From assembly GCA_012514615.1 (NCBI GenBank), contig JAAYZY010000167.1:1-22422 (forward strand): a stretch of DNA of 22,422 bases. Reading direction: 5' to 3'. Positions 1-7,588 of the stretch are shown in pieces. Position 1 is the first letter of the stretch. Every line of letters starts with the position of its first letter. This stretch comes from Chloroflexota bacterium. GTDB taxonomy: Bacteria; Chloroflexota; Anaerolineae; DTPP01. Position numbers and translations under genes: made by a program. Below the pieces are notes generated by a model. It did not search any database, had not been told where the DNA came from, and was given only the letters and a program-made list of their open reading frames with translations.

Positions 1-986
1 AGCGGGAGACCGACACCATGGATACCTTCATGTGCTCGTCGTGGTACCAGTATCGCTACGTCAGCCCCCACTACGACCAAGGGCCGTTCGATCCCCAGGT
101 GGGCCGCTACTGGCTGCCGGTGGATCAGTACACCGGCGGCGTCGAGCATGCCACCATGCACCTGCTCTACACGCGCTTCTTCACCAAGGCCATGCGCGAC
201 ATCGGCCTGGCGTCGTTCGACGAGCCGATGCTGCGCCTCTTCAACCAGGGGATGATCTTGGGCGAAGATGGCGAGAAGATGAGCAAGAGCCGCGGCAACG
301 TCATCGCCCCGGACGACGTGGTGGGGCAGTATGACGCCGACGCGGTGCGGGCCTACCTCATGTTCATCGGCCCGTGGGAAGAGGGCGGCCCCTGGAACAG
401 CCAGGGGATCGAAGGGATCCAGCGCTTCTTGAACCGGGTCTGGGCGCTCATCACCGACGAGGGCCCCGCGCCCACAGCCAAGCCCGCCGCGGCCGAGGTG
501 CGCGCTTTGCGCCGGGCCACCCACCAGACGATTCAGAAGGTCACCGCCGACATGGACGCGTTCCAGTTCAACACCATGCTGGCGGCCATGATGGCCTTCA
601 ACAACACCTTGGTCAAGGCCAAAGAGACGGCGCTCTACGGCACTGAGGCTTGGCAGGAGGCCGCCCGCGCCCTGGTGCTGATGCTGGCTCCGGTCTGCCC
701 CCACATCGCCGAAGAGCTGTGGGCGACCATGGGCGGGCCCTACAGCGTCCACCGGCAGGCCTGGCCGGTCTGGGACCCCGAAGCGGCCAAAGAGGAGTCG
801 CTGACCCTGGTGGTGCAGGTCAACGGCAAGGTGCGGGATAAGGTGGAGGTCTCGCCGCAGGTGACCGAAGAAGAGGCCAAGGCGGCGGCGCTGGCCACCG
901 AAGGCGCGGGGCGGCACACCGCCGGCAAGCAGATCGTCAAGGTGATCTACGCCCCGGGCAAGCTGGTGAACATCGTGGTGCGTTAG
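1..986 (+). CDS. leuS: Leucyl-tRNA synthetase, C-terminal part (5' truncated by window)
   Basis: Class I aminoacyl-tRNA synthetase that charges tRNA-Leu with leucine in the cytoplasm. The reading frame is already open at base 3, and the RETDTMDTF motif before the first ATG (base 18) is conserved internal LeuRS sequence, so that ATG is not the start and about 320 C-terminal residues are present. Visible landmarks, in order, are the SSWYQYRY segment, GGVEHATMHLLYTRF of the catalytic domain, the KMSKSRGNV ATP-binding loop near bases 274-303, the helical anticodon-binding domain (TADMDAFQFNTML, then CPHIAEELW), and the small C-terminal domain with VQVNGKVRDKV. The end is intact (TAG at 984-986) and a terminator hairpin follows. 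The truncation is only the window edge; nothing suggests a pseudogene. Confidence 0.97.
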   Translation, partial: RETDTMDTFMCSSWYQYRYVSPHYDQGPFDPQVGRYWLPVDQYTGGVEHATMHLLYTRFFTKAMRDIGLASFDEPMLRLFNQGMILGEDGEKMSKSRGNVIAPDDVVGQYDADAVRAYLMFIGPWEEGGPWNSQGIEGIQRFLNRVWALITDEGPAPTAKPAAAEVRALRRATHQTIQKVTADMDAFQFNTMLAAMMAFNNTLVKAKETALYGTEAWQEAARALVLMLAPVCPHIAEELWATMGGPYSVHRQAWPVWDPEAAKEESLTLVVQVNGKVRDKVEVSPQVTEEEAKAAALATEGAGRHTAGKQIVKVIYAPGKLVNIVVR

Positions 987-1031
987 GCGCAGCGGCGGAG
1001 CGCTGCTGACCGACGGCAGCCTGCAAGAAAG

Positions 1032-1057
1032 GGGGGGCGACGCCAGCGTCGCCCCCC
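1032..1057 (+). terminator. Hairpin terminator downstream of leuS
   Basis: A perfect 10-bp GC-rich stem (arms 1032-1041 and 1048-1057) closes a 6-nt loop, GCCAGC. It begins 46 bp after the leuS stop. The following bases (TGCCTGTCT) are only moderately T-rich, so the intrinsic-terminator call rests on stem strength and position. Confidence 0.7.
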
Positions 1058-1125
1058 TGCCTGTCTGGGGCCGCGGCCAGCCCCCTCCGCCACCGGCTCC
1101 CGCCGCGATCTGCCTCTGCCGTGGC

Positions 1126-1154
1126 TTGCTCGTTACCCCTGGCGATGGTATAAT
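1126..1154 (+). promoter_or_regulatory. Sigma70-type promoter for the response regulator gene
   Basis: TTGCTC at 1126-1131 and a consensus TATAAT at 1149-1154 are separated by 17 bp. The -10 is flanked by GG on both sides. The predicted start of transcription near 1161 gives a leader of about 55 nt before the ATG at 1216. Confidence 0.75.
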
Positions 1155-1215
1155 GGCAGTCGTGAAGAGCCGCCCCACGGCCAGAGGTGGGCGGCTGTGG
1201 AGAGGCTGATTTGCC

Positions 1216-1908
1216 ATGCGCATTCTGGTTGTAGACGACGATCCGCCCAGTGTGAAGATGATCGCCTTCCTGTTGCAGGAAGAGGGCTACTCGGTCCTCA
1301 CTGCCGACAACGGACGCACAGCGCTGGAGTTGATCAAGAACGAGAAGCCCGATCTGGTCATCCTGGACGTGATGATGCCCCACGTGGATGGCCTGGAAGT
1401 CTGCCGGCGCTTGCGCAGCCAGATGGTGGATGTCTCCATTATCATCCTCTCGGCCAAGGGGGAGACCAGCGACCGGGTCCAGGGCTTGGATCTGGGCGCG
1501 GACGACTACCTGGTGAAGCCGTTCGAGCCTTCGGAGTTGCTGGCGCGGGTCAAGGCGGTGCTGCGACGCAGCGATTCGTACCTCCTCAACGGAGCGGCCC
1601 AGGGCCGGCTCAGCGTGGGGGGGATCACCCTGGACCCGCTGACCAACGAGGCGATTCTGGAGAGCGGACAGACCATCTCCCTGACCCCCATCGAGTTCCG
1701 GCTGCTGCACTGCCTGATGCGCAACGCCGGCCACACCCTGACCCACGACACCCTGCTGGGTACCGTCTGGGGGTACGACTACGAAGGCGACTCCAACCCG
1801 CTGGCTGTCTACATCCGCCGGCTGCGTTCCAAGATTGAACCGGAGCCCGACAAGCCCAGCCGACTGGTTACCGTGCGCGGCTTGGGCTACCGCTTTGAGG
1901 CCGACTAG
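1216..1908 (+). CDS. OmpR/PhoB-family response regulator
   Basis: Cytoplasmic two-component transcription factor of 230 residues, the usual length for the family. Residues 1-118 form the receiver domain: acidic triad D7-D9, phospho-acceptor D51 in VILDVMMP, S79 at the conserved Ser/Thr position and K101 in LVKPFEP. Residues from about 130 to 228 form the winged-helix DNA-binding domain, with LTPIEFRLLHCL, the VWGYDYEGDSN loop and the closing VTVRGLGYRFE. The start is the ATG after a GGAGAGG stretch (1199-1205) and a clear promoter. No kinase gene is adjacent; the nearest, at 10917, lies beyond three genes for exported proteins in the same orientation. Pairing with that kinase is likely from context but cannot be shown from sequence. 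Confidence 0.95.
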   Translation: MRILVVDDDPPSVKMIAFLLQEEGYSVLTADNGRTALELIKNEKPDLVILDVMMPHVDGLEVCRRLRSQMVDVSIIILSAKGETSDRVQGLDLGADDYLVKPFEPSELLARVKAVLRRSDSYLLNGAAQGRLSVGGITLDPLTNEAILESGQTISLTPIEFRLLHCLMRNAGHTLTHDTLLGTVWGYDYEGDSNPLAVYIRRLRSKIEPEPDKPSRLVTVRGLGYRFEAD

Positions 1909-1937
1909 CCTCCTCTCTTCTCTGGCTGTGGTCCCTT

Positions 1938-2065
1938 TGGTTCACAGCGTATCTCCGTTGCACGCGCCGGCGTCAGAGAGGTATGAGCATCGGATTGCCC
2001 CGGGAAGATGGCTCTTCATGGCCGCCAAGCCCGAAGCCTCTCTCCCCACTCTGACGGAAGCTGTG
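1938..2065 (+). promoter_or_regulatory. Dyad-rich region upstream of the Ig-repeat gene (candidate structured leader)
   Basis: Two nested inverted repeats are visible. The outer arms contain CACAGC (1943-1948) and GCTGTG (2060-2065). The inner arms are CGTCAGAG (1971-1978) and CTCTGACG (2049-2056), a perfect 8-bp match. Between them sits a small hairpin, GAAGA (2004-2008) and TCTTC (2013-2017), with a TGGC loop. The outer arm ends 5 nt before the ribosome-binding site at 2071-2077, as expected for a cis-regulatory leader. I could not match it to a riboswitch class. A competing reading is the promoter at 1958-1987. Confidence 0.35.
1958..1987 (+). promoter_or_regulatory. Possible promoter for the Ig-repeat gene
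   Basis: TTGCAC (1958-1963), an 18-bp spacer and TATGAG (1982-1987). The -10 matches TATAAT at four positions and is preceded by GG, like the stronger promoters in this window. If real, the transcript starts near 1994 and excludes the 5' arms of the surrounding dyads, so this and the structured-leader reading compete. Confidence 0.35.
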
Positions 2066-2085
2066 TGCCAGGAGGGGATTTGCCA

Positions 2086-5000
2086 ATGACGCTCTCTCGC
2101 TTTTCGCGCTGTCAAGCTGCGCCGCTGCGTCTCTGGGCAGTCGCGCTGGCTGTGCCGTTTGTTCTGTTGGCCATGGCCTTCCCCATCTGGGGCGCGCCGG
2201 CCCCGGCTGCCCTCTCGCCAGACACCGATACCTGGAGCAGCTTTGCCCCCAGCGGCTGGGCCCTTTCCACTTCGGTGACCTGCAGCGTCAAAGTGGTGGA
2301 TACCCAGGGCGTCCAGCCCGCCACCGCGGAGTTCCGCTACTCCACCAACGGCGGCGGCGCCTGGAGCCCGTGGCAGGGCGCGGCAGCCAGCGCCTCGGGC
2401 CCCAACACCGCCTACATCACCGCCAGCGCGGTCAGCTTGGTTGAGTCGGGCGCCCTCAACCGGGTGGAGTTCCGCGTGTTGGACGGCAGCGGCGTCACCG
2501 ATACCAGCGCCGCCTACAACGTGTCGGTAGATGCCACCCCGCCGGCCAACCCCACAGTGCTCACCAGCACCAGCCACGTGGTCCTCACCTATTCCGCCGA
2601 CAACACGGTGGATGTGGCTTGGTCTGGGGCCAGCGACGCCACCAGCGGCGTGGGCGGCTACTCCTACGTCTGGGACGCCGCGACCGCCACCCTGCCGGAT
2701 ACGGTGCCAGAGACCAGCGGCGCCAGCGCCGCCAGCCCGCCTCTGGCCGACGGCGGCAGCCACTACTTCCACCTGCGCACCCACGACCAGGCCGGCAACT
2801 GGGCGCCCAACGCCCTGCACCTGGGCCCTTTTCGCATCGACACGCAGGCCCCTGCCTCGCCCACCAGCCTGTTGGCCGACCCCATCGACTGGACCTCCAC
2901 CAACAGCTTCTCCCTCACCTGGACGAACCCCAGCGACCCGTCGGGCATCGCGGGCGTCTACTACAAGGTGGGCGCTGCGCCCAGTTCGCCCACTGACGGC
3001 ACGTGGGTGGCCAGCAGCAGCGGCATCAGCGGCATTACCGTGCCCAGCGAAGGGGCGCACACCGTCTACGTCTGGCTGCAGGATGGCGCGGGCAACGCCA
3101 GCCACCTGAACCGGGCCAGCACCGCCCTCCTCTACGACGCCACCGCGCCGGCGGCCCCAACCAGCGTGCTGGTCTCGCCCTCTGGCTGGAGCCGCGTCAA
3201 CAGCTTCGGCGTCACCTGGCTCAACCCTGCCGACATCTCGGGCATCGTCGGCAGCTACCACAAGCAAGACGTGCCGCCGTCCGGGCCCACCGACGGCGTC
3301 TTCAGCAGCAACGCCGACTTCTTGAGCAGCCTGACCGTCTCCGGTGAGGGGGTCCACCCGCTGTACCTCTGGCTGCGGGACGGCGCCGGCAACGTGGATG
3401 CTACTCGACGGGCTACCACCACCCTTTCGTACGACGCCACCCCGCCCGGCTCGCCCAGCGCCCTGGCCGTGTCGCCCTCCACGTGGACGGCCACCAACGC
3501 CTTCACCCTTACCTGGAGCAATCCATCCGATCTCTCCGGCGTGGTTGGGGCCTACCGCCGCCTGAACGCCGCGCCCACATCGCCCACCGACGGCGTCTTT
3601 GTCACCACCACCAACGTGCTCACCAACGTGTCGGTGCCTGCGGCTGGCAGCCATACCGCCTACGTTTGGCTGCGGGATGCTGCGGGCAACGCCGACCACC
3701 TGGCGGCGCGCACGGCCACCTTGCGCTACGACGGCGAGCCGCCCACCAACCCTGCTGTCGTCACCAGCACCAGCCACCTGGTGGCCGGCTGGTCGGGCAA
3801 CCCGGTGGTGGATGTCTCTTGGTCCGGCGCGAGCGACGCCCACAGCGGCGTACACGGCTACTCCTACAGTTGGGATATCCTGCCAAGCACCCTGCCCGAC
3901 GACACGGTGGACACGGTGGGCGATTCAGTCAGCAGCCCTGTCCTTTCCGATGGCAGCAGCCACTACTTCCACCTGCGCACCCGGGACCAGGCCGGCAACT
4001 GGTCGCCCGGCGCGGTGCACCTGGGGCCGTTCTACATCGACCTGCAGGCCCCCGCCGCGCCCAGCAACCTGACGGCCATCCCGCCGAGCTGGAGCAGCAC
4101 CAACAGCTTCACCGTCACCTGGAGCAACCCCGCCGACCTGTCGGGCGTCTCCGGGGCCTACTACAAGATCGATACCCCGCCCACCTCCGACACCGACGGC
4201 ATGCTGGTGCTGGGCGATGGCCTGACCCAGATCAGCGGCATCGCCCTGCCGGGGCAGGGCCCGCACCCGGTCTACGTCTGGCTGCGAGACAAGGGCGGCA
4301 ACGTGGATCGCGCCAACCGCAGTAGCGTCACCCTGTATCTGGATACCTTGCCGCCTGGCGCGCCCACCAACCTGACCCCCAGCCCCAGCACCTGGAGCGG
4401 CGCCAACGCTTTCACCCTGACCTGGACCAACCCGGTGGGCGGCTCGGAGATCGTGGGCGCCTACTACAAGCTCAACGCCGAGCCGACCTTCGCCACCGAC
4501 GGTGTCTTCGTCAGCACCACCAACACCATCACCGACATCGCCGTGCCCTATGAGGGGAAGCACGACATCTACCTGTGGTTGAAGAACGCCGCCGGCGTGG
4601 TGGATCATGCCACCCGCAACGTGCGCCTGCAGGCGTTCTGGTACGATAAGACGCCGCCCATCAGCCAGAATCTACTCAGCGGGCCGATGGGGCGCAACGG
4701 CTGGTACACCGGTACGGTGTTGACCACCCTGAGCGCCAGCGACAACCTGGCCGGCGTGGGGGAGATCCGCCACCGCATCGATGGCGGCGCCTGGTCTCCC
4801 AGCCTGGTCTTCAGTGTGAGCGGCGACGGCCGTCGGGGGGTGGACTACTACGCCACTGACCTGGCTGGCAACATCGAGGCTACCCGTACCGTGACCATTC
4901 CCATCGACTCCACGCCCCCCACCAGCGCGGTGCAGCTCAGCGGCCCCTTGGGCCTGGGCGGCTGGTACACCGCACCGGTCACCGTGACCTTCGCTGTGAC

Positions 5001-7545
5001 CGACGTTACCTCCGGCGTAGATGGCACCCACTATCAGGTGGATGGCAGCGCTTGGGGCTACGGCCTGAGCACCGTCGTCAGCGGCGACGGCGTCCACCTG
5101 TTGCACTACGCCTCGGAAGACCAGGCCGGCAATCGGGAGATCAGCCGTACCACCAGCGTGCGCATCGACATGACGCCGCCCCAGACCGTCTACGAGCAGA
5201 GCGGCTTGGCCGGCGACAGCGGCTGGTTTCACTCGGACGTCACCGTGACCCTGTCGGTGAGCGAGACCACCTCGGGCCTGGACCGCAGCTGGTACCGCGT
5301 GGATGGCGGGGCCTGGAAGCAGGGCAACGCCTTCCCTGTTTCGGGCCAGGGCGAGCACCTGGTGGAGTTCTACTCTCGGGACCTGGCGGGCAACGTGGAG
5401 CCGGTGCAGCAGGGCACCGTGGCCATAGACAGCGCCGCCCCCCTGCCGCCCATCAACATCCAGAGCGACCCCAACACCTGGACCCGCACCAATGCCTTCA
5501 CGGTCACCTGGACCAGCCTGGCCGATATCTCCGGCATCGCTGGGGCCTACTACAAGCTGAACGCCGAACCGCTGAGCGCCACCGATGGCGTCTTCGTGCC
5601 CGCGGTGGGTGACGTGCTGACCAACGTTACGGTGCCCGACGAGGGCAGCCACAACCTCTACCTGTGGCTGAGGGACCAGGCCGGCAACGTGAACCACCTG
5701 ACGCGCAACATCAAGAACGGGGCCTTCTTGCTGGACGTGACCCCGCCCCAGGTGGAGCACCAGGTGTTGGGCAAGGTGGGGCAGGGAGGCTGGTACACCG
5801 AAGCGGTGAACATCCTGCTCTCGTCGGTGGATGCCCTCTCTGGGCCGGGTTCGTCGTTCTACCGTATCGGCGGCGGCGAGTGGATTACCGGCACCCTCTT
5901 CAGCGTCACCGGCACGGCCCGGCACCAGGTGGAGTTCTACGCCACCGACCGCGCCGGCAACGCTTCGGCGGTCATCTCCGCCGAGATCCCCATCGACGTG
6001 ACCCCGCCCAACGGCCCCCTGGAGGTGCAGCCTGCGCCTCTGGGCTGGACCTCCATCAACGACTTCTCCGTAAGTTGGGCCAGCCCAGACGACGATTCGG
6101 GCATTGTGGGGGCCTGCTACAAGCTGGGCCGCGCGCCCAGTGGCCCGGGCGACGGCGTCTGCGTCAGCAACCCCAAGCGCATCATGGGCATCCGCGTGCC
6201 CGGCCAGGGCAAGCACGACCTCTACCTGTGGCTGAAAGACGGCGCTGGCAACCAGGGCGTGCCCGACGCGGTGCATACCCCTGAGGCGTTCTGGTACGAC
6301 TCGCTGCCGCCTACCACCACCCATACCCTCACCGGCACCTTGGGAGCGGGGGATTGGTATGTGGAACCGGTGCAGGTGGCGCTAACCCCTCAAGACGACG
6401 GCTGCGGCGTCACCCGCACCCAGTACCGCCTGAACTGGGGGGCCTGGCAGCCCGGGCGCACCTTCACTGTGGTGGCTGAGGGCAACAACCTGGTGGAGTA
6501 CCGCTCGCAAGACTGCATGGGCCAGTGGGAGACGATCCGCCAGGTCTACGTGAAGGTGGATACCCAGCCGCCTCAGGCCAGCATCCTCTCGCCGCAGCAG
6601 CACTCCAGCGCTCCCATCTTCACCCTCACGTGGGGCGGCGTCGACCCAGACCCCGGCTCAGGCATCGCCACCTACGACGTGCAGTACCGCGACGGCCAGA
6701 CCGGCACGTGGACGCCGTTCCGCACCGCCGCCAGCGACACCTCTGGCACCTTCGCCGGGCAGAGGGGCCACACCTACTGCTTCCGCGTGCGCGCCTGGGA
6801 CCAGGCTGGCAACCAAGGCCAGTTTCCGCCCGGCAGCGACAGTTGCGTTTTGGTGGACCCCCTGGCCAACGGCGATTTCGCCTCCGGCGACTTCAGCTTC
6901 TGGAGCACCGATGGCCCCCTCAGCAAGACAGTCTCGCTCATCCCCGGGCCGACCGGCGGGCAGACCATGGCCGCTTGCCTGGGCAGCCCCGACTACGGCC
7001 CTTCCTACGATGTGGATCCCCAGGGCGTCCCCCAAGTGGGCACTGTGCCCACGGGCGCGGCCTTCCTCAGGCAGACCCTGGAAGTGCCGTCGGCCACCCT
7101 CGTAGATGCGCCTGCGCTGACTTTGTGGTATCATGTGTGGACGTACGATACGGTGTGGAGCGAACGCTACCAGCACTACTACGATTCGTTCGAGGTGCGC
7201 CTCACCGACCAGGCGGGCGTCACCCTGACCCTGGCGCTGCGGGATGGCAACTGGGATCCCACCCTGGTGAAGGCCGGCTACCCGGTGACCGACCTAGGCT
7301 GGAAACGCGCAGCCATCGACCTGCGGCCCTACGCCGGCCAGACCATCGTGGTGGAGCTTTCCAGCTGGAACCGCAACGACAACTACTTCAACACGTGGAC
7401 CTGTGTGGACGACATCCAGGTCATGAACATCAGCGCGGGGACGCTGTACCTGCCGCTAGCGGGCAGGGGCTTCACGGGCGGAGCCGGCCAGTCTGCAGCG
7501 GAGGGGAGCGCCCCACCAGGGGGAGACTACTCACCGCTTAGGTGA
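2086..7545 (+). CDS. Large secreted Ig-like repeat protein with C-terminal jelly-roll-like domain
   Basis: Predicted exported surface protein of 1,819 residues. The ATG at 2086 is chosen because GGAGGGG (2071-2077) lies 8 nt upstream and a signal peptide follows at once (hydrophobic core about residues 16-36); an in-frame ATG at 2008 would bury that signal. After an N-terminal beta domain (about 43-150), three block types alternate: A (about 100 residues, ending SHYFHLRT.DQAGNW), B (about 99-102, with YYK...TDGVF and VYVWLRD.AGN) and C (about 87, with GGWYT, YR.DGG.W and YATD.AGN, like OmpL47-type beta domains). The order is A-B-B-B-A-B-B-C-C-C-B-C-B-C, then a fibronectin-III-like block (about 1496-1594). 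Residues about 1595-1785 look like a carbohydrate-binding-type jelly roll, followed by LYLPL and a Gly/Ser/Pro-rich tail. Adhesion or glycan binding is inferred; no catalytic motif is seen. Confidence 0.88.
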   Translation: MTLSRFSRCQAAPLRLWAVALAVPFVLLAMAFPIWGAPAPAALSPDTDTWSSFAPSGWALSTSVTCSVKVVDTQGVQPATAEFRYSTNGGGAWSPWQGAAASASGPNTAYITASAVSLVESGALNRVEFRVLDGSGVTDTSAAYNVSVDATPPANPTVLTSTSHVVLTYSADNTVDVAWSGASDATSGVGGYSYVWDAATATLPDTVPETSGASAASPPLADGGSHYFHLRTHDQAGNWAPNALHLGPFRIDTQAPASPTSLLADPIDWTSTNSFSLTWTNPSDPSGIAGVYYKVGAAPSSPTDGTWVASSSGISGITVPSEGAHTVYVWLQDGAGNASHLNRASTALLYDATAPAAPTSVLVSPSGWSRVNSFGVTWLNPADISGIVGSYHKQDVPPSGPTDGVFSSNADFLSSLTVSGEGVHPLYLWLRDGAGNVDATRRATTTLSYDATPPGSPSALAVSPSTWTATNAFTLTWSNPSDLSGVVGAYRRLNAAPTSPTDGVFVTTTNVLTNVSVPAAGSHTAYVWLRDAAGNADHLAARTATLRYDGEPPTNPAVVTSTSHLVAGWSGNPVVDVSWSGASDAHSGVHGYSYSWDILPSTLPDDTVDTVGDSVSSPVLSDGSSHYFHLRTRDQAGNWSPGAVHLGPFYIDLQAPAAPSNLTAIPPSWSSTNSFTVTWSNPADLSGVSGAYYKIDTPPTSDTDGMLVLGDGLTQISGIALPGQGPHPVYVWLRDKGGNVDRANRSSVTLYLDTLPPGAPTNLTPSPSTWSGANAFTLTWTNPVGGSEIVGAYYKLNAEPTFATDGVFVSTTNTITDIAVPYEGKHDIYLWLKNAAGVVDHATRNVRLQAFWYDKTPPISQNLLSGPMGRNGWYTGTVLTTLSASDNLAGVGEIRHRIDGGAWSPSLVFSVSGDGRRGVDYYATDLAGNIEATRTVTIPIDSTPPTSAVQLSGPLGLGGWYTAPVTVTFAVTDVTSGVDGTHYQVDGSAWGYGLSTVVSGDGVHLLHYASEDQAGNREISRTTSVRIDMTPPQTVYEQSGLAGDSGWFHSDVTVTLSVSETTSGLDRSWYRVDGGAWKQGNAFPVSGQGEHLVEFYSRDLAGNVEPVQQGTVAIDSAAPLPPINIQSDPNTWTRTNAFTVTWTSLADISGIAGAYYKLNAEPLSATDGVFVPAVGDVLTNVTVPDEGSHNLYLWLRDQAGNVNHLTRNIKNGAFLLDVTPPQVEHQVLGKVGQGGWYTEAVNILLSSVDALSGPGSSFYRIGGGEWITGTLFSVTGTARHQVEFYATDRAGNASAVISAEIPIDVTPPNGPLEVQPAPLGWTSINDFSVSWASPDDDSGIVGACYKLGRAPSGPGDGVCVSNPKRIMGIRVPGQGKHDLYLWLKDGAGNQGVPDAVHTPEAFWYDSLPPTTTHTLTGTLGAGDWYVEPVQVALTPQDDGCGVTRTQYRLNWGAWQPGRTFTVVAEGNNLVEYRSQDCMGQWETIRQVYVKVDTQPPQASILSPQQHSSAPIFTLTWGGVDPDPGSGIATYDVQYRDGQTGTWTPFRTAASDTSGTFAGQRGHTYCFRVRAWDQAGNQGQFPPGSDSCVLVDPLANGDFASGDFSFWSTDGPLSKTVSLIPGPTGGQTMAACLGSPDYGPSYDVDPQGVPQVGTVPTGAAFLRQTLEVPSATLVDAPALTLWYHVWTYDTVWSERYQHYYDSFEVRLTDQAGVTLTLALRDGNWDPTLVKAGYPVTDLGWKRAAIDLRPYAGQTIVVELSSWNRNDNYFNTWTCVDDIQVMNISAGTLYLPLAGRGFTGGAGQSAAEGSAPPGGDYSPLR
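2544..6573 (+). repeat. Tandem Ig-like coding repeats (A, B and C units)
   Basis: Coding repeats inside the Ig-repeat gene. The A1-B1 segment recurs as A2-B4 at exactly 1,200 bp: for example, the stretch at 2758-2802 matches 3958-4002 with very few differences. B-unit tryptophan codons fall at 2890, 3187 and 3484 (297 bp apart), and again at 4090 and 4393. The GGCTGG motif of the first three C units starts at 4699, 4960 and 5221, exactly 261 bp (87 codons) apart. Further C units lie near 5788 and 6352, and further B units near 5479 and 6040. Confidence 0.85.
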
Positions 7546-7588
7546 GGTGGCCTTGCAGGGCAGTGGGCAAAGGGAGAGAAAGAGCAGT

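Noticed and set aside
1..986. leuS as a truncated pseudogene
   Set aside because: The frame is open to the first bases and carries internal LeuRS motifs, so the gene simply begins before the window.
1938..2065. Known riboswitch (for example c-di-GMP GEMM)
   Set aside because: The conserved loop and receptor sequences of GEMM and other common classes are not visible; only stems are seen, so no class is claimed.
1835..2089. 84-codon + ORF ending in an ATGA overlap with the Ig-repeat start
   Set aside because: Its 5' half lies in another frame of the response regulator gene, no good ribosome-binding site is seen, and an ATGA overlap is common by chance.
1942..3855. Long minus-strand ORF (637 codons) opposite the Ig-repeat gene
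   Set aside because: Gly/Val/Ala/Arg-rich translation without domains, antisense to strongly supported coding repeats; its length comes from high GC and repeat structure. The same holds for 4672-6324 minus.
7125..7135. TATCAT -10-like box inside the Ig-repeat gene
   Set aside because: It lies within conserved coding sequence of the jelly-roll domain, far from any start codon, and has no matching -35.
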